64,000 bases of DNA, taken from contig DAOTVQ010000040.1 in NCBI GenBank assembly GCA_034436355.1, forward strand, positions 1 through 64,000, written 5' to 3'. The DNA comes from CP2-2F sp034436355 (GTDB lineage: Bacteria > Chloroflexota > Anaerolineae > Aggregatilineales > UBA2796). A program made the translations under genes and the position numbers. Below the pieces are notes generated by a model. It was not told the origin of the DNA, searched no databases, and saw only the letters and a list, made by a program, of their open reading frames with translations. Shown in pieces: positions 46,682-55,212 of the stretch. The stretch's first letter is position 1, and every line of letters starts with the position of its first letter.

Positions 46682-47677
46682 TCACTCGTCCAGCACATTT
46701 GCCCAAATATCAGTGGCAGCGCGGTCTAGCTCTAGGGCAGAGTTTACATAGCGCTCGGTGGTGGCAATACTGGAATGTCCGAGTGATTGGCGAATCAGCT
46801 CGAACGAGACGCCCGCCTCATAGGCGCCACGCGCAAACGAACGGCGCAGGTCGTGCGGCGAGATGCGCGGCAAGCCGGCTGCCTTCGCCGCCTGCTGCAC
46901 CACATTCCACACGGCGCGGTCGGTGATGCTGCTGGTGGTGACGGTGCCATTCACCCACACCCGCGAAAAAAGCGGATTGTCGCCCTCTGGATTGGGGTGA
47001 TGTTCACGCCAGCGCTCTAGGGCGGCGATGGTCATCTCTGGCAGTTTCACAGGGCGCATTTTCTCGCCCTTGCCATGCACCTTTAGGATTTGGTTGCGTC
47101 CTTGCCGCGTCAGGTCGCTCCACAAGGCGGCGGCAACTTCATCGCGGCGCAAGCCGCAGGTCACCATCAGGGTGATGATCGCCACATTACGGGCAGTGAT
47201 CGCGCTGCTCTTAGCGGGCATGTTGCGAAGTTTGACCAACATCGCACGGATTTCATCAGGCGAAAGCCACGTGCCACTGCGCTGACCCGCCTCCGCACGC
47301 GGTGCTTTCACGCGGCTTAAGCCGCTGGCAGTGGCGTACTCAATGCGCTCCATATCTGCCATGAACTGCGCCAGCCAGACCACCGATGCCTTTGCCTGCA
47401 TGATGGATTGCTTGCCAAGTTTCTGTGCTTTCAGCCTGCCCAACCACGCCTTTAAGTTCGCCGTAGCAAGGCTTTCGACGGCGAGGGCAATTGGCAATGC
47501 CTTCAGATTAAGCGTGCCTGCCTCTAGCCCGTGAATCTCGGCAAGGTAGCGCTTAATCCACCGCCGATAGGCGCGCTGTGTATGCACCGAAAGCCCTGCC
47601 ATTGCCACATAGATGTTCACATGCTCTAGTTCGGGCGGTGCGGCATTCGGCGGCGTATAAGGAATTAGATCAGTCAT
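46682..47677 (-). CDS. Tyrosine recombinase/integrase
   Basis: 331 residues with GAGAGAGG about five bases before the ATG. The N-terminal SAM-like core-binding domain (about 20-115) is followed by the catalytic domain with every active residue: Arg177 (CGLRRDEV), Lys in HGKGEK (about 203-206), His275-xx-Arg278 (HDLRR), His301 (GHSS) and Tyr310 (TTERYVN). It cuts and rejoins DNA at specific sites. It resembles XerC/D-like chromosomal recombinases and integrases of small elements. No phage genes adjoin it. The CLC-type transporter unit beside it is bounded by two 34-bp repeats. Confidence 0.93.
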   Translation of the reverse strand: MTDLIPYTPPNAAPPELEHVNIYVAMAGLSVHTQRAYRRWIKRYLAEIHGLEAGTLNLKALPIALAVESLATANLKAWLGRLKAQKLGKQSIMQAKASVVWLAQFMADMERIEYATASGLSRVKAPRAEAGQRSGTWLSPDEIRAMLVKLRNMPAKSSAITARNVAIITLMVTCGLRRDEVAAALWSDLTRQGRNQILKVHGKGEKMRPVKLPEMTIAALERWREHHPNPEGDNPLFSRVWVNGTVTTSSITDRAVWNVVQQAAKAAGLPRISPHDLRRSFARGAYEAGVSFELIRQSLGHSSIATTERYVNSALELDRAATDIWANVLDE

Positions 47678-47706
47678 GTGCCTCTCTCGGTGCGAACAGG
47701 TGCGCT

Positions 47707-47740
47707 AAGTATAGCATGCCGCGCACAAATCGGGTAGCAC
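47707..47740. repeat. 34-bp direct repeat, copy 1
   Basis: Matches 49237-49270 at 30 of 34 positions, same orientation. It abuts the transporter stop codon and contains the integrase -10. Confidence 0.85.
47708..47716 (-). promoter_or_regulatory. Extended -10 promoter of the integrase gene
   Basis: The minus strand reads TGCTATACT in repeat copy 1. Initiation near 47701 would leave a leader of about 24 bases carrying the SD. Confidence 0.6.
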
Positions 47741-49116
47741 TATTCCGCCACATATTCGCGGCGGCGGCGCTTGGTGGCTATCTCTAGGCTGTCTTCAGGC
47801 TTGATGACTGCCCACTTGTTCTTGGGCGTCTCAACGCGCTGTGCCGCATAGATGCCGCGATGCCCTGAGGCAAGGTAGGCAGTCACGCACGCTAGGGTAA
47901 TATACAGCGCCGAACCGCTGCCAAAAAGCTCTATGCCCATCAGTGCGCAGGCTAAGGGTGTGTTGCTGGCGCCTGCAAACACGGCTGCAAAGCCAATGCC
48001 AGCTAACCAAAATGGATCGACTCCGAGCGGCACGCCTAAGCTATGCCCAAGTGTTGCACCCATCACGAAAAGCGGAGTCACTTCACCGCCGATGAACCCA
48101 GACCCAAGCGTAAGCGCCGTGAAGATCAGCTTGAGCAGGAAGGCGAAAGTCGGTACGTCGCCACTGATCAGGCTCTGTTCGATCAACTCTTCGCTTAAGC
48201 CCAGATAGGCTTGTGTGTTGAGCAGCAGCACCAACCCAATCACCCCGCAGCCGCCTAAGGCAAGGCGCAGCGGCATAGGCTTGATCAACTTGCCCAGCAG
48301 ATGCTTGATGGCGTGCGTCAGCTCCACAAACAGGATGCTGGTCAGCCCAAAGCACACGCCGGCGATCAGCACTTTGATGAGCAGCATCAGATCAATCGGC
48401 AGGGCTGCCAACGGTGCGTGGTGGGTGTGCGTTGCGCCCAAGGCACGGGCGGTTAAGTCACCTACGCAAGCCGCTGCAAAGCACGGCACAATGCCCTCAT
48501 AGCGTATGCGCCCGACGCGCTGCACCTCCATCCCAAAGACGAAGCCCGCTAAGGGCGTGCCAAAGACAGCCCCGAACCCACCACTGATGCCCGCCATGAT
48601 CAGCAGGCGGCGGTTTTCGCCATGTAAGCCCAACGCCCGCCGCAGCCCATCGGCGAGGCTGGCGCCCATCTGCACCGCAGTGCCTTCCCGCCCTACCGAG
48701 CCACCAAATAAATGGGTTAGGACGGTGCCGAGCAGTACAAGCGGTGCCATCCGCAGCGGAATGCGCGCACGGTTGCTGTTTACCTCCTCTATCACTAAGT
48801 TCGTGCCGCGTGCTGCTGTGCCACCATAGCGCTGATAGACCCAACCGATCATGCCGCCTGCCAACGGCAGCAGAAAGAGCAAAGCAGGGTTTGCTAAGCG
48901 CGTTTGGGTTGCCCACGCTAGGCTGAATAAAAAAATGGCGGAGGCAATGCCCGCCAACACGCCGACGGCGCCACCAAGCACTGCCCAACGCACCATCAGC
49001 CAGAGCGAGGCGAAGAATTCCGCAACATCAAAAGAGAATGAGCCATTCAGCGCACGGACGGCGCGCCGCCCATGCACCCTGAGCCTTGCCGCAGAGACAA
49101 CCTTTAGTTTCCGCAT
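47740..49116 (-). CDS. CLC family transporter, CLC-F-like (fluoride/proton antiporter)
   Basis: 458 residues from the ATG at 49116 (AGG eight bases upstream); the TTG two codons earlier is rejected. About ten hydrophobic spans. The gating-glutamate motif reads GREGT (Glu about 144) instead of the GREGP of chloride-type CLCs, and the preceding selectivity region reads RGTNLVIEE, with no GSGIP. A GGEVTPLFVMGA motif follows later. GREGT and the lack of GSGIP are features of the CLC-F branch of bacterial fluoride exporters. A fluoride-riboswitch-like leader lies directly upstream, which independently supports fluoride as the substrate. The transporter would expel fluoride in exchange for protons. 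Confidence 0.82.
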   Translation of the reverse strand: MRKLKVVSAARLRVHGRRAVRALNGSFSFDVAEFFASLWLMVRWAVLGGAVGVLAGIASAIFLFSLAWATQTRLANPALLFLLPLAGGMIGWVYQRYGGTAARGTNLVIEEVNSNRARIPLRMAPLVLLGTVLTHLFGGSVGREGTAVQMGASLADGLRRALGLHGENRRLLIMAGISGGFGAVFGTPLAGFVFGMEVQRVGRIRYEGIVPCFAAACVGDLTARALGATHTHHAPLAALPIDLMLLIKVLIAGVCFGLTSILFVELTHAIKHLLGKLIKPMPLRLALGGCGVIGLVLLLNTQAYLGLSEELIEQSLISGDVPTFAFLLKLIFTALTLGSGFIGGEVTPLFVMGATLGHSLGVPLGVDPFWLAGIGFAAVFAGASNTPLACALMGIELFGSGSALYITLACVTAYLASGHRGIYAAQRVETPKNKWAVIKPEDSLEIATKRRRREYVAE

Positions 49117-49139
49117 TAGCAAACCTGCCCTTCCAACAC

Positions 49140-49210
49140 AAAAAAGCCTCTACCCACAGAAAGGGTAGAAGCCATCAACCACCAACGGTAAAGCGTGAGC
49201 TTCATCACGG
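49140..49210 (-). ncRNA. Fluoride riboswitch (crcB-type) with overlapping terminator
   Basis: On the minus strand, stem CGUG/CACG (plus 49206-49209 and 49194-49197) encloses the loop AUGAAGCU. Its GAAGC (49199-49203) can pair with GCUUC (49168-49172) inside the conserved 3' segment UGAUGGCUUCUACC, which is the fluoride-riboswitch pseudoknot. The GGCUUCUACCC strand (49163-49173) also forms an 11-bp hairpin with the downstream GGGUAGAGGCU, followed by a T run (49140-49145), an intrinsic terminator. Aptamer and terminator are mutually exclusive, so ligand should relieve termination. A small deviation is UUUACCG where AACYGCC is usual. The controlled gene is the CLC-F-like transporter. Confidence 0.8.
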
Positions 49211-49232
49211 TGTGCCGCACGCAGCACACACC

Positions 49233-49261
49233 TTGAAAGTATAGCACGCCGCGCATAAATT
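49233..49261 (+). promoter_or_regulatory. Promoter for the KAS III-like gene
   Basis: TTGAAA (49233-49238) and TAAATT (49256-49261) with 17-base spacing, within repeat copy 2, about 58 bases before the ATG. Confidence 0.5.
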
Positions 49262-49270
49262 GGGTAGCGC
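49237..49270. repeat. 34-bp direct repeat, copy 2
   Basis: Same orientation as 47707-47740 with four differences. It contains the minus-strand TGCTATACT (-10 at 49238-49243) from which the riboswitch RNA probably starts near 49231. It also overlaps the plus-strand promoter candidate. Confidence 0.85.
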
Positions 49271-49319
49271 GTTACAATAGAGCGCTATTGAAAAAAGTTT
49301 CACAGAGAGTATAGGTTTT

Positions 49320-50300
49320 ATGTCTCGCTATGCACAAATCATCAGCACAGGGCGCTATGTGCCAGAGCGCGTGCTGACCAATGCCGAACTGGATCAGATG
49401 CTTGGTGAGCCGGTTGGCGAGTGGTTGGTTCAAAATGTTGGCATCCGTGAGCGGCGCGTGATGCGCGAGGATCAAGTCACCAGCGACCTTGCCGTTGAAG
49501 CAGCAAAAGAGGCGCTTCTGCGCGCCAACCTAGCACCCGATCAGGTGGACTTGATCATCTTGGCAACCGACACACCTGACTACATCTCACCCGGCACAGC
49601 ATCTGTAGTGCAGTACAAACTCGGCGCGGCACGTGCTGCCACCTTTGATATTAACAACGCTTGCGCGGCATGGATGACTGGCTTAGATATTGCCGCCAAA
49701 TACATCGCCACCGATCCTGATTACACCAACATCTTGGTGATTGGCGCCTACGGCATGACGCGCTACATAGACTGGACAGATAAGCGTACCTGCACGCTTT
49801 TTGCCGATGGTGCAGGCGCCGTCGTGCTGCGGGCAGGCGATCAGCCCGGTTTCTTGGGCGCCAAGATCATCGCGGATGGCAGCTTTCACGACTATATGGG
49901 CGTGTTCGTGGGTGGCACACGCGCCACACTGCGCCAAAGCGACGATCAATACCTTCGCATTCAAAAGCGCTTCCCGCCCGATACCAATCAGCGCCACTGG
50001 ACGCCGCTCATCCGCGCTCTGCTCCAAAAGATCGGGCGGCAAGTGGGCGATGTTGCTAAGATTTACTTCACGCAGCTTAACCTACGCACCATCGAATACG
50101 TGATGAACGAACTCGGCTTGCCCATGAGCAGGACGCACACCATCATGGAGAAGTGGGGCTACACCGGCTCTGCCTGTATGCCAATGGCGCTGGATGATGC
50201 CATCCAGCAGGGCGCTGCGCCGCAAAAAGGCGATCTGGTCTTGTTTGTGGCAAGCGGCGCGGGCTATACAATGGGCGCGGCGGCGTTTGTGTGGGTTTAA
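49320..50300 (+). CDS. 3-oxoacyl-ACP synthase III-like (thiolase-fold) protein
   Basis: 326 residues, thiolase superfamily. Nucleophile Cys115 is in NNACAAW, as in FabH. The usual catalytic His region (HQAN) reads TQLN (Thr251), and the Asn region (GNTS) reads GYTGSA (Tyr281). So the Cys-His-Asn triad of decarboxylating KAS III is not conserved. The family signature SGAGYTMGAAAFVWV ends the protein. It might be a non-decarboxylating acyl transferase or an acyl-ACP-binding variant; identity is uncertain. Divergent from the riboswitch-controlled transporter. Confidence 0.85.
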   Translation: MSRYAQIISTGRYVPERVLTNAELDQMLGEPVGEWLVQNVGIRERRVMREDQVTSDLAVEAAKEALLRANLAPDQVDLIILATDTPDYISPGTASVVQYKLGAARAATFDINNACAAWMTGLDIAAKYIATDPDYTNILVIGAYGMTRYIDWTDKRTCTLFADGAGAVVLRAGDQPGFLGAKIIADGSFHDYMGVFVGGTRATLRQSDDQYLRIQKRFPPDTNQRHWTPLIRALLQKIGRQVGDVAKIYFTQLNLRTIEYVMNELGLPMSRTHTIMEKWGYTGSACMPMALDDAIQQGAAPQKGDLVLFVASGAGYTMGAAAFVWV

Positions 50301-50373
50301 CCTAGATAGAAAGCACCGCAGTGTGCTACAATCAGCGCTTAGGTTTAGCACAGGTGAGGAGAAACGCACCGAG

Positions 50374-51444
50374 ATGACATCCGAGTTGATCTGGCGGCTA
50401 GTCGGCATGGTCGGTCTGGCATTGCTCGGTGCGCGCTTTGGGGCTGAATTAGCGGTGCCACCCTTAACGCGGGAAGCAACCACCCTGCTTTTTGGATTAG
50501 TCGGCGCCTTATCGGGCTTGATCTTAACGCCCTACTTTACCACACGCCCAGCACGCATTGCCCGTAACGCCATCATGGAGACGCCCGCTGAGACGTTGGT
50601 AACTGCCATCATCGGCTTGCTGCTCGGCTTGGCAGTTGCTGCACTTGCCTCCGTGCCGTTAGGCTTGCTGCCTCCACCGCTCAGCCAGTGGTTGCCCGTC
50701 GTGATGATGGTCGTTTTAGGCTATCTGAGCGTGACCGTTTTTGCTCTGCGCGCCCAAGACCTGCTCCAGATTGCGCCGCGCTTGCTGCGCCCTGCCGAAG
50801 CGCACCCAGCGCTGGAGTCGCCCAACGTTTACACGGGCAACATCAGCATTTTGGTAGATAGCAGCGCGATTATTGATGGGCGCATCCTCGATATTAGCAA
50901 GACGGGCTTCTTGCAAGGTGAGCTGATCGTGCCGAGTTTTGTGCTGCGCGAAATTCAGCACATCGCTGATGAAAGCAACACACTGCGGCGCAACCGTGGC
51001 AGGCGCGGCTTGGAAATTTTGGAAGAAATGCAGCGCGAGAGCAAAGTTCCCGTCCGTATGCGCGATTTGGATGTCGAGAACATCCGCGAGGTAGATCATA
51101 AGCTGGTGGCACTTGCCAAACAGATGAACGCCCTGCTGCTGACTACAGACTATACGTTGAAGCGCACCGCCAATTTGCAAGGCGTGCAGGTGCTGAATAT
51201 TAACGACCTTGCCAACGCCGTGAAAGCTGTCATCCTGCCCAATGAGGTGATCACCATTCAGGTGATCGCCGAAGGGCGTGAGCCGGGACAGGGCGTGGGC
51301 TACCTTGACGATGGCACGATGGTGGTGGTGGAGGACGGACGCCGCCACCTTGACCGCAAAATTGATGTGGTCATCGTCCGTATGATCCAGACTTCGGCGG
51401 GCAAGATGTATTTTGCACGCCTTGATGATACTTCGAGGAAGTGA
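50374..51444 (+). CDS. Membrane PIN-TRAM domain protein (YacL-like)
   Basis: 356 residues from the ATG at 50374 (GAGGAG about 12 bases upstream); earlier starts overlap the KAS gene by over 100 bases. Four hydrophobic segments (about 8-24, 40-55, 75-97 and 108-125) precede a PIN domain (about 155-285; ILVDSSAIIDGRILDI with the acidic residue pair, and LLTTDYTLKRTAN) and a C-terminal TRAM RNA-binding domain (about 290-350). PIN domains are metal-dependent RNases in fold, and YacL is a conserved membrane protein of Gram-positives and Chloroflexota. It overlaps or abuts gltX. Confidence 0.92.
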   Translation: MTSELIWRLVGMVGLALLGARFGAELAVPPLTREATTLLFGLVGALSGLILTPYFTTRPARIARNAIMETPAETLVTAIIGLLLGLAVAALASVPLGLLPPPLSQWLPVVMMVVLGYLSVTVFALRAQDLLQIAPRLLRPAEAHPALESPNVYTGNISILVDSSAIIDGRILDISKTGFLQGELIVPSFVLREIQHIADESNTLRRNRGRRGLEILEEMQRESKVPVRMRDLDVENIREVDHKLVALAKQMNALLLTTDYTLKRTANLQGVQVLNINDLANAVKAVILPNEVITIQVIAEGREPGQGVGYLDDGTMVVVEDGRRHLDRKIDVVIVRMIQTSAGKMYFARLDDTSRK

Positions 51445-51449
51445 TACCC

Positions 51450-52940
51450 GTGAGCGAAACGACACCCGCCCGCACGCGCTACGCGCCTAGCCCAACTGGG
51501 CGCACCCATCTGGGCAACCTGCGAACTGCCCTCTTTGCGTGGCTGTGGGCGCGCCATACAGGCGGACAGTTCATCCTACGTATCGAAGATACCGACCGTG
51601 AGCGCCTTGTGGAAGGCGCCCAAAACGAGCTGATGGACGCCCTGCGCTGGCTTGGGCTGGACTGGGACGAAGGTCCTGATAAAGACAATGGGACGCGCTA
51701 TGTGCAATCGCACAACTTGGCGCGCTACACCGAGATCGCGCAGACCTTGATCCGCAGCGGACGTGCCTACTATTGCGACTGCACGCCCGAACGCCTAGAG
51801 GTTGTGCGGCGCACACAGCAGGCACGCGGACAGAAGCCACGCTACGATAACCACTGCCGCAGCCGCGCCCTGACGGCAGGCGAAAACCGAGTCATTCGTT
51901 TTGCCATGCCCGAAAGTGGTGATACCATCGTGCATGATTTGCTGCGCGGCGCCATCCGCTTTGAGAATGCCGATCAGGGCGATCCGATCATCGTCAAGTC
52001 AGATGGTTTCCCAACCTACCATTTGGCGTCGGTCATTGATGATCACGATATGGGCATTACACACATCATCCGCGCTGACGAATGGCTGCCTTCCACGCCC
52101 ATCCACGCCAATTTGTATGCCGCGTTGGGCTGGCAAGCGCCGATCTTTGTGCATTTGCCCTTAGTGACGGACTATGAGCGGCGAAAGATCAAGAAGCGTG
52201 CCGATGCTGATCAATCGGCTGAGTATGCCGAGTATGCCGAAATGCTGCGCGTGGCAACGCTGCGGCAGCGCGGCTATTTGCCAGAGGCAGTCTTTAACTT
52301 CCTCGCCTTCTTGGGCTGGCATCCGGGCAGCACCGATGAGATCATGACGCGGGAAGAAATCGCAGCGCGCTTTTCGCTGGATCGGCTTAGCACCAGTCCC
52401 GGCGTCTTTGATGTGGACCGCCTAAATTGGTTTAACCAGCAGCACATGAAGCGCCTTTCCACCGCCGAACTGGCGTCGCTGGCGCTGCCCTATTTGCGGG
52501 AAGCCTATCCGAACGCGCCGCAGCTTGACGATCCTGCATGGCTAGAGGCACTGATACGTGCTGTGCGCGATGAGCTGATCGCCGTTAGTGAAGTGGTGGA
52601 GTCGGCGCGTTTTGCCCTAGAGACGCCTAGCACCTTCACCCTAGAAGCAGCCGCAGCCCTGCAACATGAAGCAGCCGCCATAGCGATCAATGCGCTGTTG
52701 GAAGCGCTGCCACAAGCAGCACAGCTTACGCACGCTGAGGCTGAAGCTGTGCTGAAAGGGCTGCGCGATCACCTGAAACAAACGCACAATTTAGGTGGCA
52801 AGCAGGTTCTGCCGCCCATCCGTGCCGCGCTGACAGGCACAACCGGCGGCGCACACCTGACCGATATTCTGGCGCTGATCAGCGTGGGCGAAACGCAAGC
52901 GCGCCTACGGGCAGCGCTCGCGCACATTGCCGCTGCCTAA
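51450..52940 (+). CDS. gltX: Glutamyl-tRNA synthetase
   Basis: 496 residues from the GTG at 51450 (GAGG 11 bases upstream); the GTG at 51441 has a two-base SD gap and is rejected. The HIGH-like motif is APSPTGRTHLGNLRTALF (near residue 10). Glu/tRNA specificity segments follow: IEDTDRERLVEG, YYCDCTPERL and KSDGFPTYHLASVIDDHDMGI. The class I KMSKS-type loop is KIKKR, with Lys where Ser is typical (KLSKR). The C-terminal anticodon-binding part is mostly helical. Essential for charging tRNA-Glu. It follows the PIN-TRAM gene after five bases, likely in one transcript. Confidence 0.94.
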   Translation: MSETTPARTRYAPSPTGRTHLGNLRTALFAWLWARHTGGQFILRIEDTDRERLVEGAQNELMDALRWLGLDWDEGPDKDNGTRYVQSHNLARYTEIAQTLIRSGRAYYCDCTPERLEVVRRTQQARGQKPRYDNHCRSRALTAGENRVIRFAMPESGDTIVHDLLRGAIRFENADQGDPIIVKSDGFPTYHLASVIDDHDMGITHIIRADEWLPSTPIHANLYAALGWQAPIFVHLPLVTDYERRKIKKRADADQSAEYAEYAEMLRVATLRQRGYLPEAVFNFLAFLGWHPGSTDEIMTREEIAARFSLDRLSTSPGVFDVDRLNWFNQQHMKRLSTAELASLALPYLREAYPNAPQLDDPAWLEALIRAVRDELIAVSEVVESARFALETPSTFTLEAAAALQHEAAAIAINALLEALPQAAQLTHAEAEAVLKGLRDHLKQTHNLGGKQVLPPIRAALTGTTGGAHLTDILALISVGETQARLRAALAHIAAA

Positions 52941-52950
52941 GCTGCACAGG

Positions 52951-54807
52951 CTAGGCGCCAGCGATCATTTTATCGCGGCGCTTTTGCTCTTTTTGGCGGT
53001 CTTCGTTGTTCAGGATGCGCTTGCGAATACGCAGCGCCAGCGGTGTGACCTCTAACAACTCATCTTCGGCAAGAAACTCAAGGCAGTCCTCAAGGCTCAG
53101 GTTGCGCGGCGGCGTCAGGCGGTTATTTTCTTCCGCGCCCTTCGAGCGCACATTGCTAAGGTGCTTTGCCTTCGCCACGTTCACCGCCAAATCCTCAGGG
53201 CGGATGTGTTCGCCAACCACCATGCCCTGATAAACTTCCGTCCCCGGCTCGATGAAGGTTGTGCCGCGCATCTGTGCATTTTCGATGCCGTAGCTGGTGG
53301 CGGTGCCGTTTTCCCATGCCACAAGGCTGCCGAACTGCCTGCCCGGCAGCGTGCCTGCCAAAGGAATGTAGCCGTGCATCAGGCTGTGAAGCTGACCCAT
53401 CCCACTGGTGGCGCGCATAAAATGCGGGCGGAAGCCTAACAAGCCGCGTGTTGGCACATGATAGGTGAGGTAGGTGGTGCCGTTCTCGCTGAACATATTC
53501 ACCATCTGCCCACGCCTGCTGCCCAACAACTCGATCACGACACCCGTCATGCTGTCGGCAATCTCGATATGCACTTCCTCAACCGGCTCTAGCGTTTCGC
53601 CTGTCTCAGGGTCGGTGTGGTAGATGACTTCAGGCTTGCTGACCTCAAACTCATAGCCTTCGCGGCGCATGGTCTCGATCAGGATGCTCAGGTGCAGTTC
53701 GCCGCGCCCGCTGACCACGAATTTATCAGGTGTGCTGCCATCGCCCACGCGCAGCGCCACATTATGGCGCGTCTCGTTATAGAGCCGTTCGCGCAGCCGC
53801 CGCGATGTTCCCCAGCCCGTTTTGCCCTCGCGCCCGGCAAAGGGCGACGTGTTCACGCCGAACGTCATGCGGACGGTTGGCTCTTCCACGCTGATGGGCG
53901 GTAGGGCGACGGGCGTGTTCGGGTCGGTGATGGTGTCGCTAATGCCGATGCTATCAAAGCCGCTGAAGGCAACAATATCGCCGGCGCTTGCCTCATCAAT
54001 TTCCTGCTTGCTCAGGTTGTGATAAGTGAACAGGTATTCAATGCGCCCGCTTTGGCGTTCGTCGTGCGGCGTGATCCGCAGCACGTTCATGCCCTTCCGC
54101 AGCACGCCGCCGTGAATGCGCCCCACTGCGATCTGCCCTTTGTAGTTGTCATACTCTAGGGAGGTGACCAAAAGCTGCAAAGGTGCTTCCACATCTACCA
54201 TTGGCGCGGGAATTTCGCGCAGGATCGTCTCAAAGAGCGGCGTGAGCGTCTCTTGCAGGTCATCGGGCGTGTAGCCGGCGCGCCCACTTAGCCCGACGGC
54301 ATAAATGACGGGAAAATTCACCTGCTCATCATTGGCACCTAGCTCAATGAACAAATCGAAGGTCTCGTTCAGCACTTCCTCAGGGCGCGCATAGGGACGA
54401 TCCACTTTGTTAATGACCACGATCACGCGCAAGCCCATGCCCAGTGCCTTCCGCAGCACAAAGCGCGTCTGCGGCATGGGTCCCTCAACCGCATCCACCA
54501 AGAGCAGCACGCCGTCTACCATATTCAGCACACGCTCCACCTCGCCGCCAAAATCGGCGTGACCGGGCGTATCTACAATATTGATTTTGACATCATTCCA
54601 CGTGACGGCGGTGTTTTTCGCCAGAATGGTGATGCCGCGTTCACGTTCCAGCGGATTTGAATCGAGAATACGCTCGCCAGCAGTTTCGGCATTGCGAAAG
54701 ACCTTCGCTTGCTTCAACATACCGTCCACGAGGGTGGTTTTACCGTGGTCAACGTGGGCGATGATCGCCACATTGCGGAGGTGTGCCTGAGATTTGAGCA
54801 TACACAT
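52951..54807 (-). CDS. typA: GTP-binding protein TypA/BipA
   Basis: 618 residues from the ATG at 54807; the ATG at 54801 and a GTG at 54831 are alternatives, with AAGGA suiting the former. G1 is AIIAHVDHGKTTLVD, followed by ERERGITI, DTPGHADFGGEVER (G3) and INKVDRPYARPEE (G4), then the elongation-factor-like domains 2-5 and the TypA C-terminal domain. It is a ribosome-associated translational GTPase used at low temperature or stress. Convergent with gltX, ten bases away. Confidence 0.95.
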   Translation of the reverse strand: MCMLKSQAHLRNVAIIAHVDHGKTTLVDGMLKQAKVFRNAETAGERILDSNPLERERGITILAKNTAVTWNDVKINIVDTPGHADFGGEVERVLNMVDGVLLLVDAVEGPMPQTRFVLRKALGMGLRVIVVINKVDRPYARPEEVLNETFDLFIELGANDEQVNFPVIYAVGLSGRAGYTPDDLQETLTPLFETILREIPAPMVDVEAPLQLLVTSLEYDNYKGQIAVGRIHGGVLRKGMNVLRITPHDERQSGRIEYLFTYHNLSKQEIDEASAGDIVAFSGFDSIGISDTITDPNTPVALPPISVEEPTVRMTFGVNTSPFAGREGKTGWGTSRRLRERLYNETRHNVALRVGDGSTPDKFVVSGRGELHLSILIETMRREGYEFEVSKPEVIYHTDPETGETLEPVEEVHIEIADSMTGVVIELLGSRRGQMVNMFSENGTTYLTYHVPTRGLLGFRPHFMRATSGMGQLHSLMHGYIPLAGTLPGRQFGSLVAWENGTATSYGIENAQMRGTTFIEPGTEVYQGMVVGEHIRPEDLAVNVAKAKHLSNVRSKGAEENNRLTPPRNLSLEDCLEFLAEDELLEVTPLALRIRKRILNNEDRQKEQKRRDKMIAGA

Positions 54808-55054
54808 ACTATCCTTCTTTGACCCGTGCACGGATCAAGGCTGATTGGCTTGTTTTTTGGTGTAGGTGGGGAAAATTTATTCAAGCAAGCTGTTTGAGGG
54901 CTATTGTAGCATAAATGAGTGTGTGGCGTGAAGCGTGAGAAGTGGGAGAGGGATAACCCAAATTTTCTAGGGCGTGGTAAAAAGAGTGGCTATAAGCTGC
55001 CAAAACTGTGCGGATCAGCCAAGTCCGACCCGCCATAAAAGCACACCTTAGTAG

Positions 55055-55074
55055 GGACATGCCTTGGCATGTCC
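55055..55074. repeat. Perfect palindrome, REP-like
   Basis: GGACATGCC, TT, GGCATGTCC, preceded by GTAGG and followed by GCC. It looks like a dispersed intergenic repeat of this phylum. Another GTAGGG-containing repeat lies at about 58027-58121, on the other side of the GHKL module. Confidence 0.6.
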
Positions 55075-55148
55075 GCCGCTTCAGCACTGTTCAGGGCAAA
55101 TCTTTCAAAACACCAACCGCGATAGCAAATTGTTATGCTTAATGAGTC

Positions 55149-55154
55149 TATAAT
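55149..55154 (+). promoter_or_regulatory. Candidate -10 for the GHKL ATPase operon
   Basis: TATAAT, 59 bases before the ATG at 55213. The -35 is weak. Confidence 0.45.
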
Positions 55155-55212
55155 GGGTGTAAGATACTAAAACAAGCTGAACAAAACCACACTGCTACGG
55201 AGAATCAATCTA

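Larger units (their letters stand above)
54808..55212. other. Intergenic region of about 400 bases
   Basis: No ORF of note. It holds a minus-strand TGCTACAAT (about 54902-54910) that may be the typA promoter, a perfect palindrome at 55055-55074, and a plus-strand TATAAT at 55149-55154. Confidence 0.6.

Noticed and set aside
55055..55074. Palindrome as a specific operator for the GHKL gene
   Set aside because: Looks like a dispersed repeat, and is too far from the promoter to argue for an operator.
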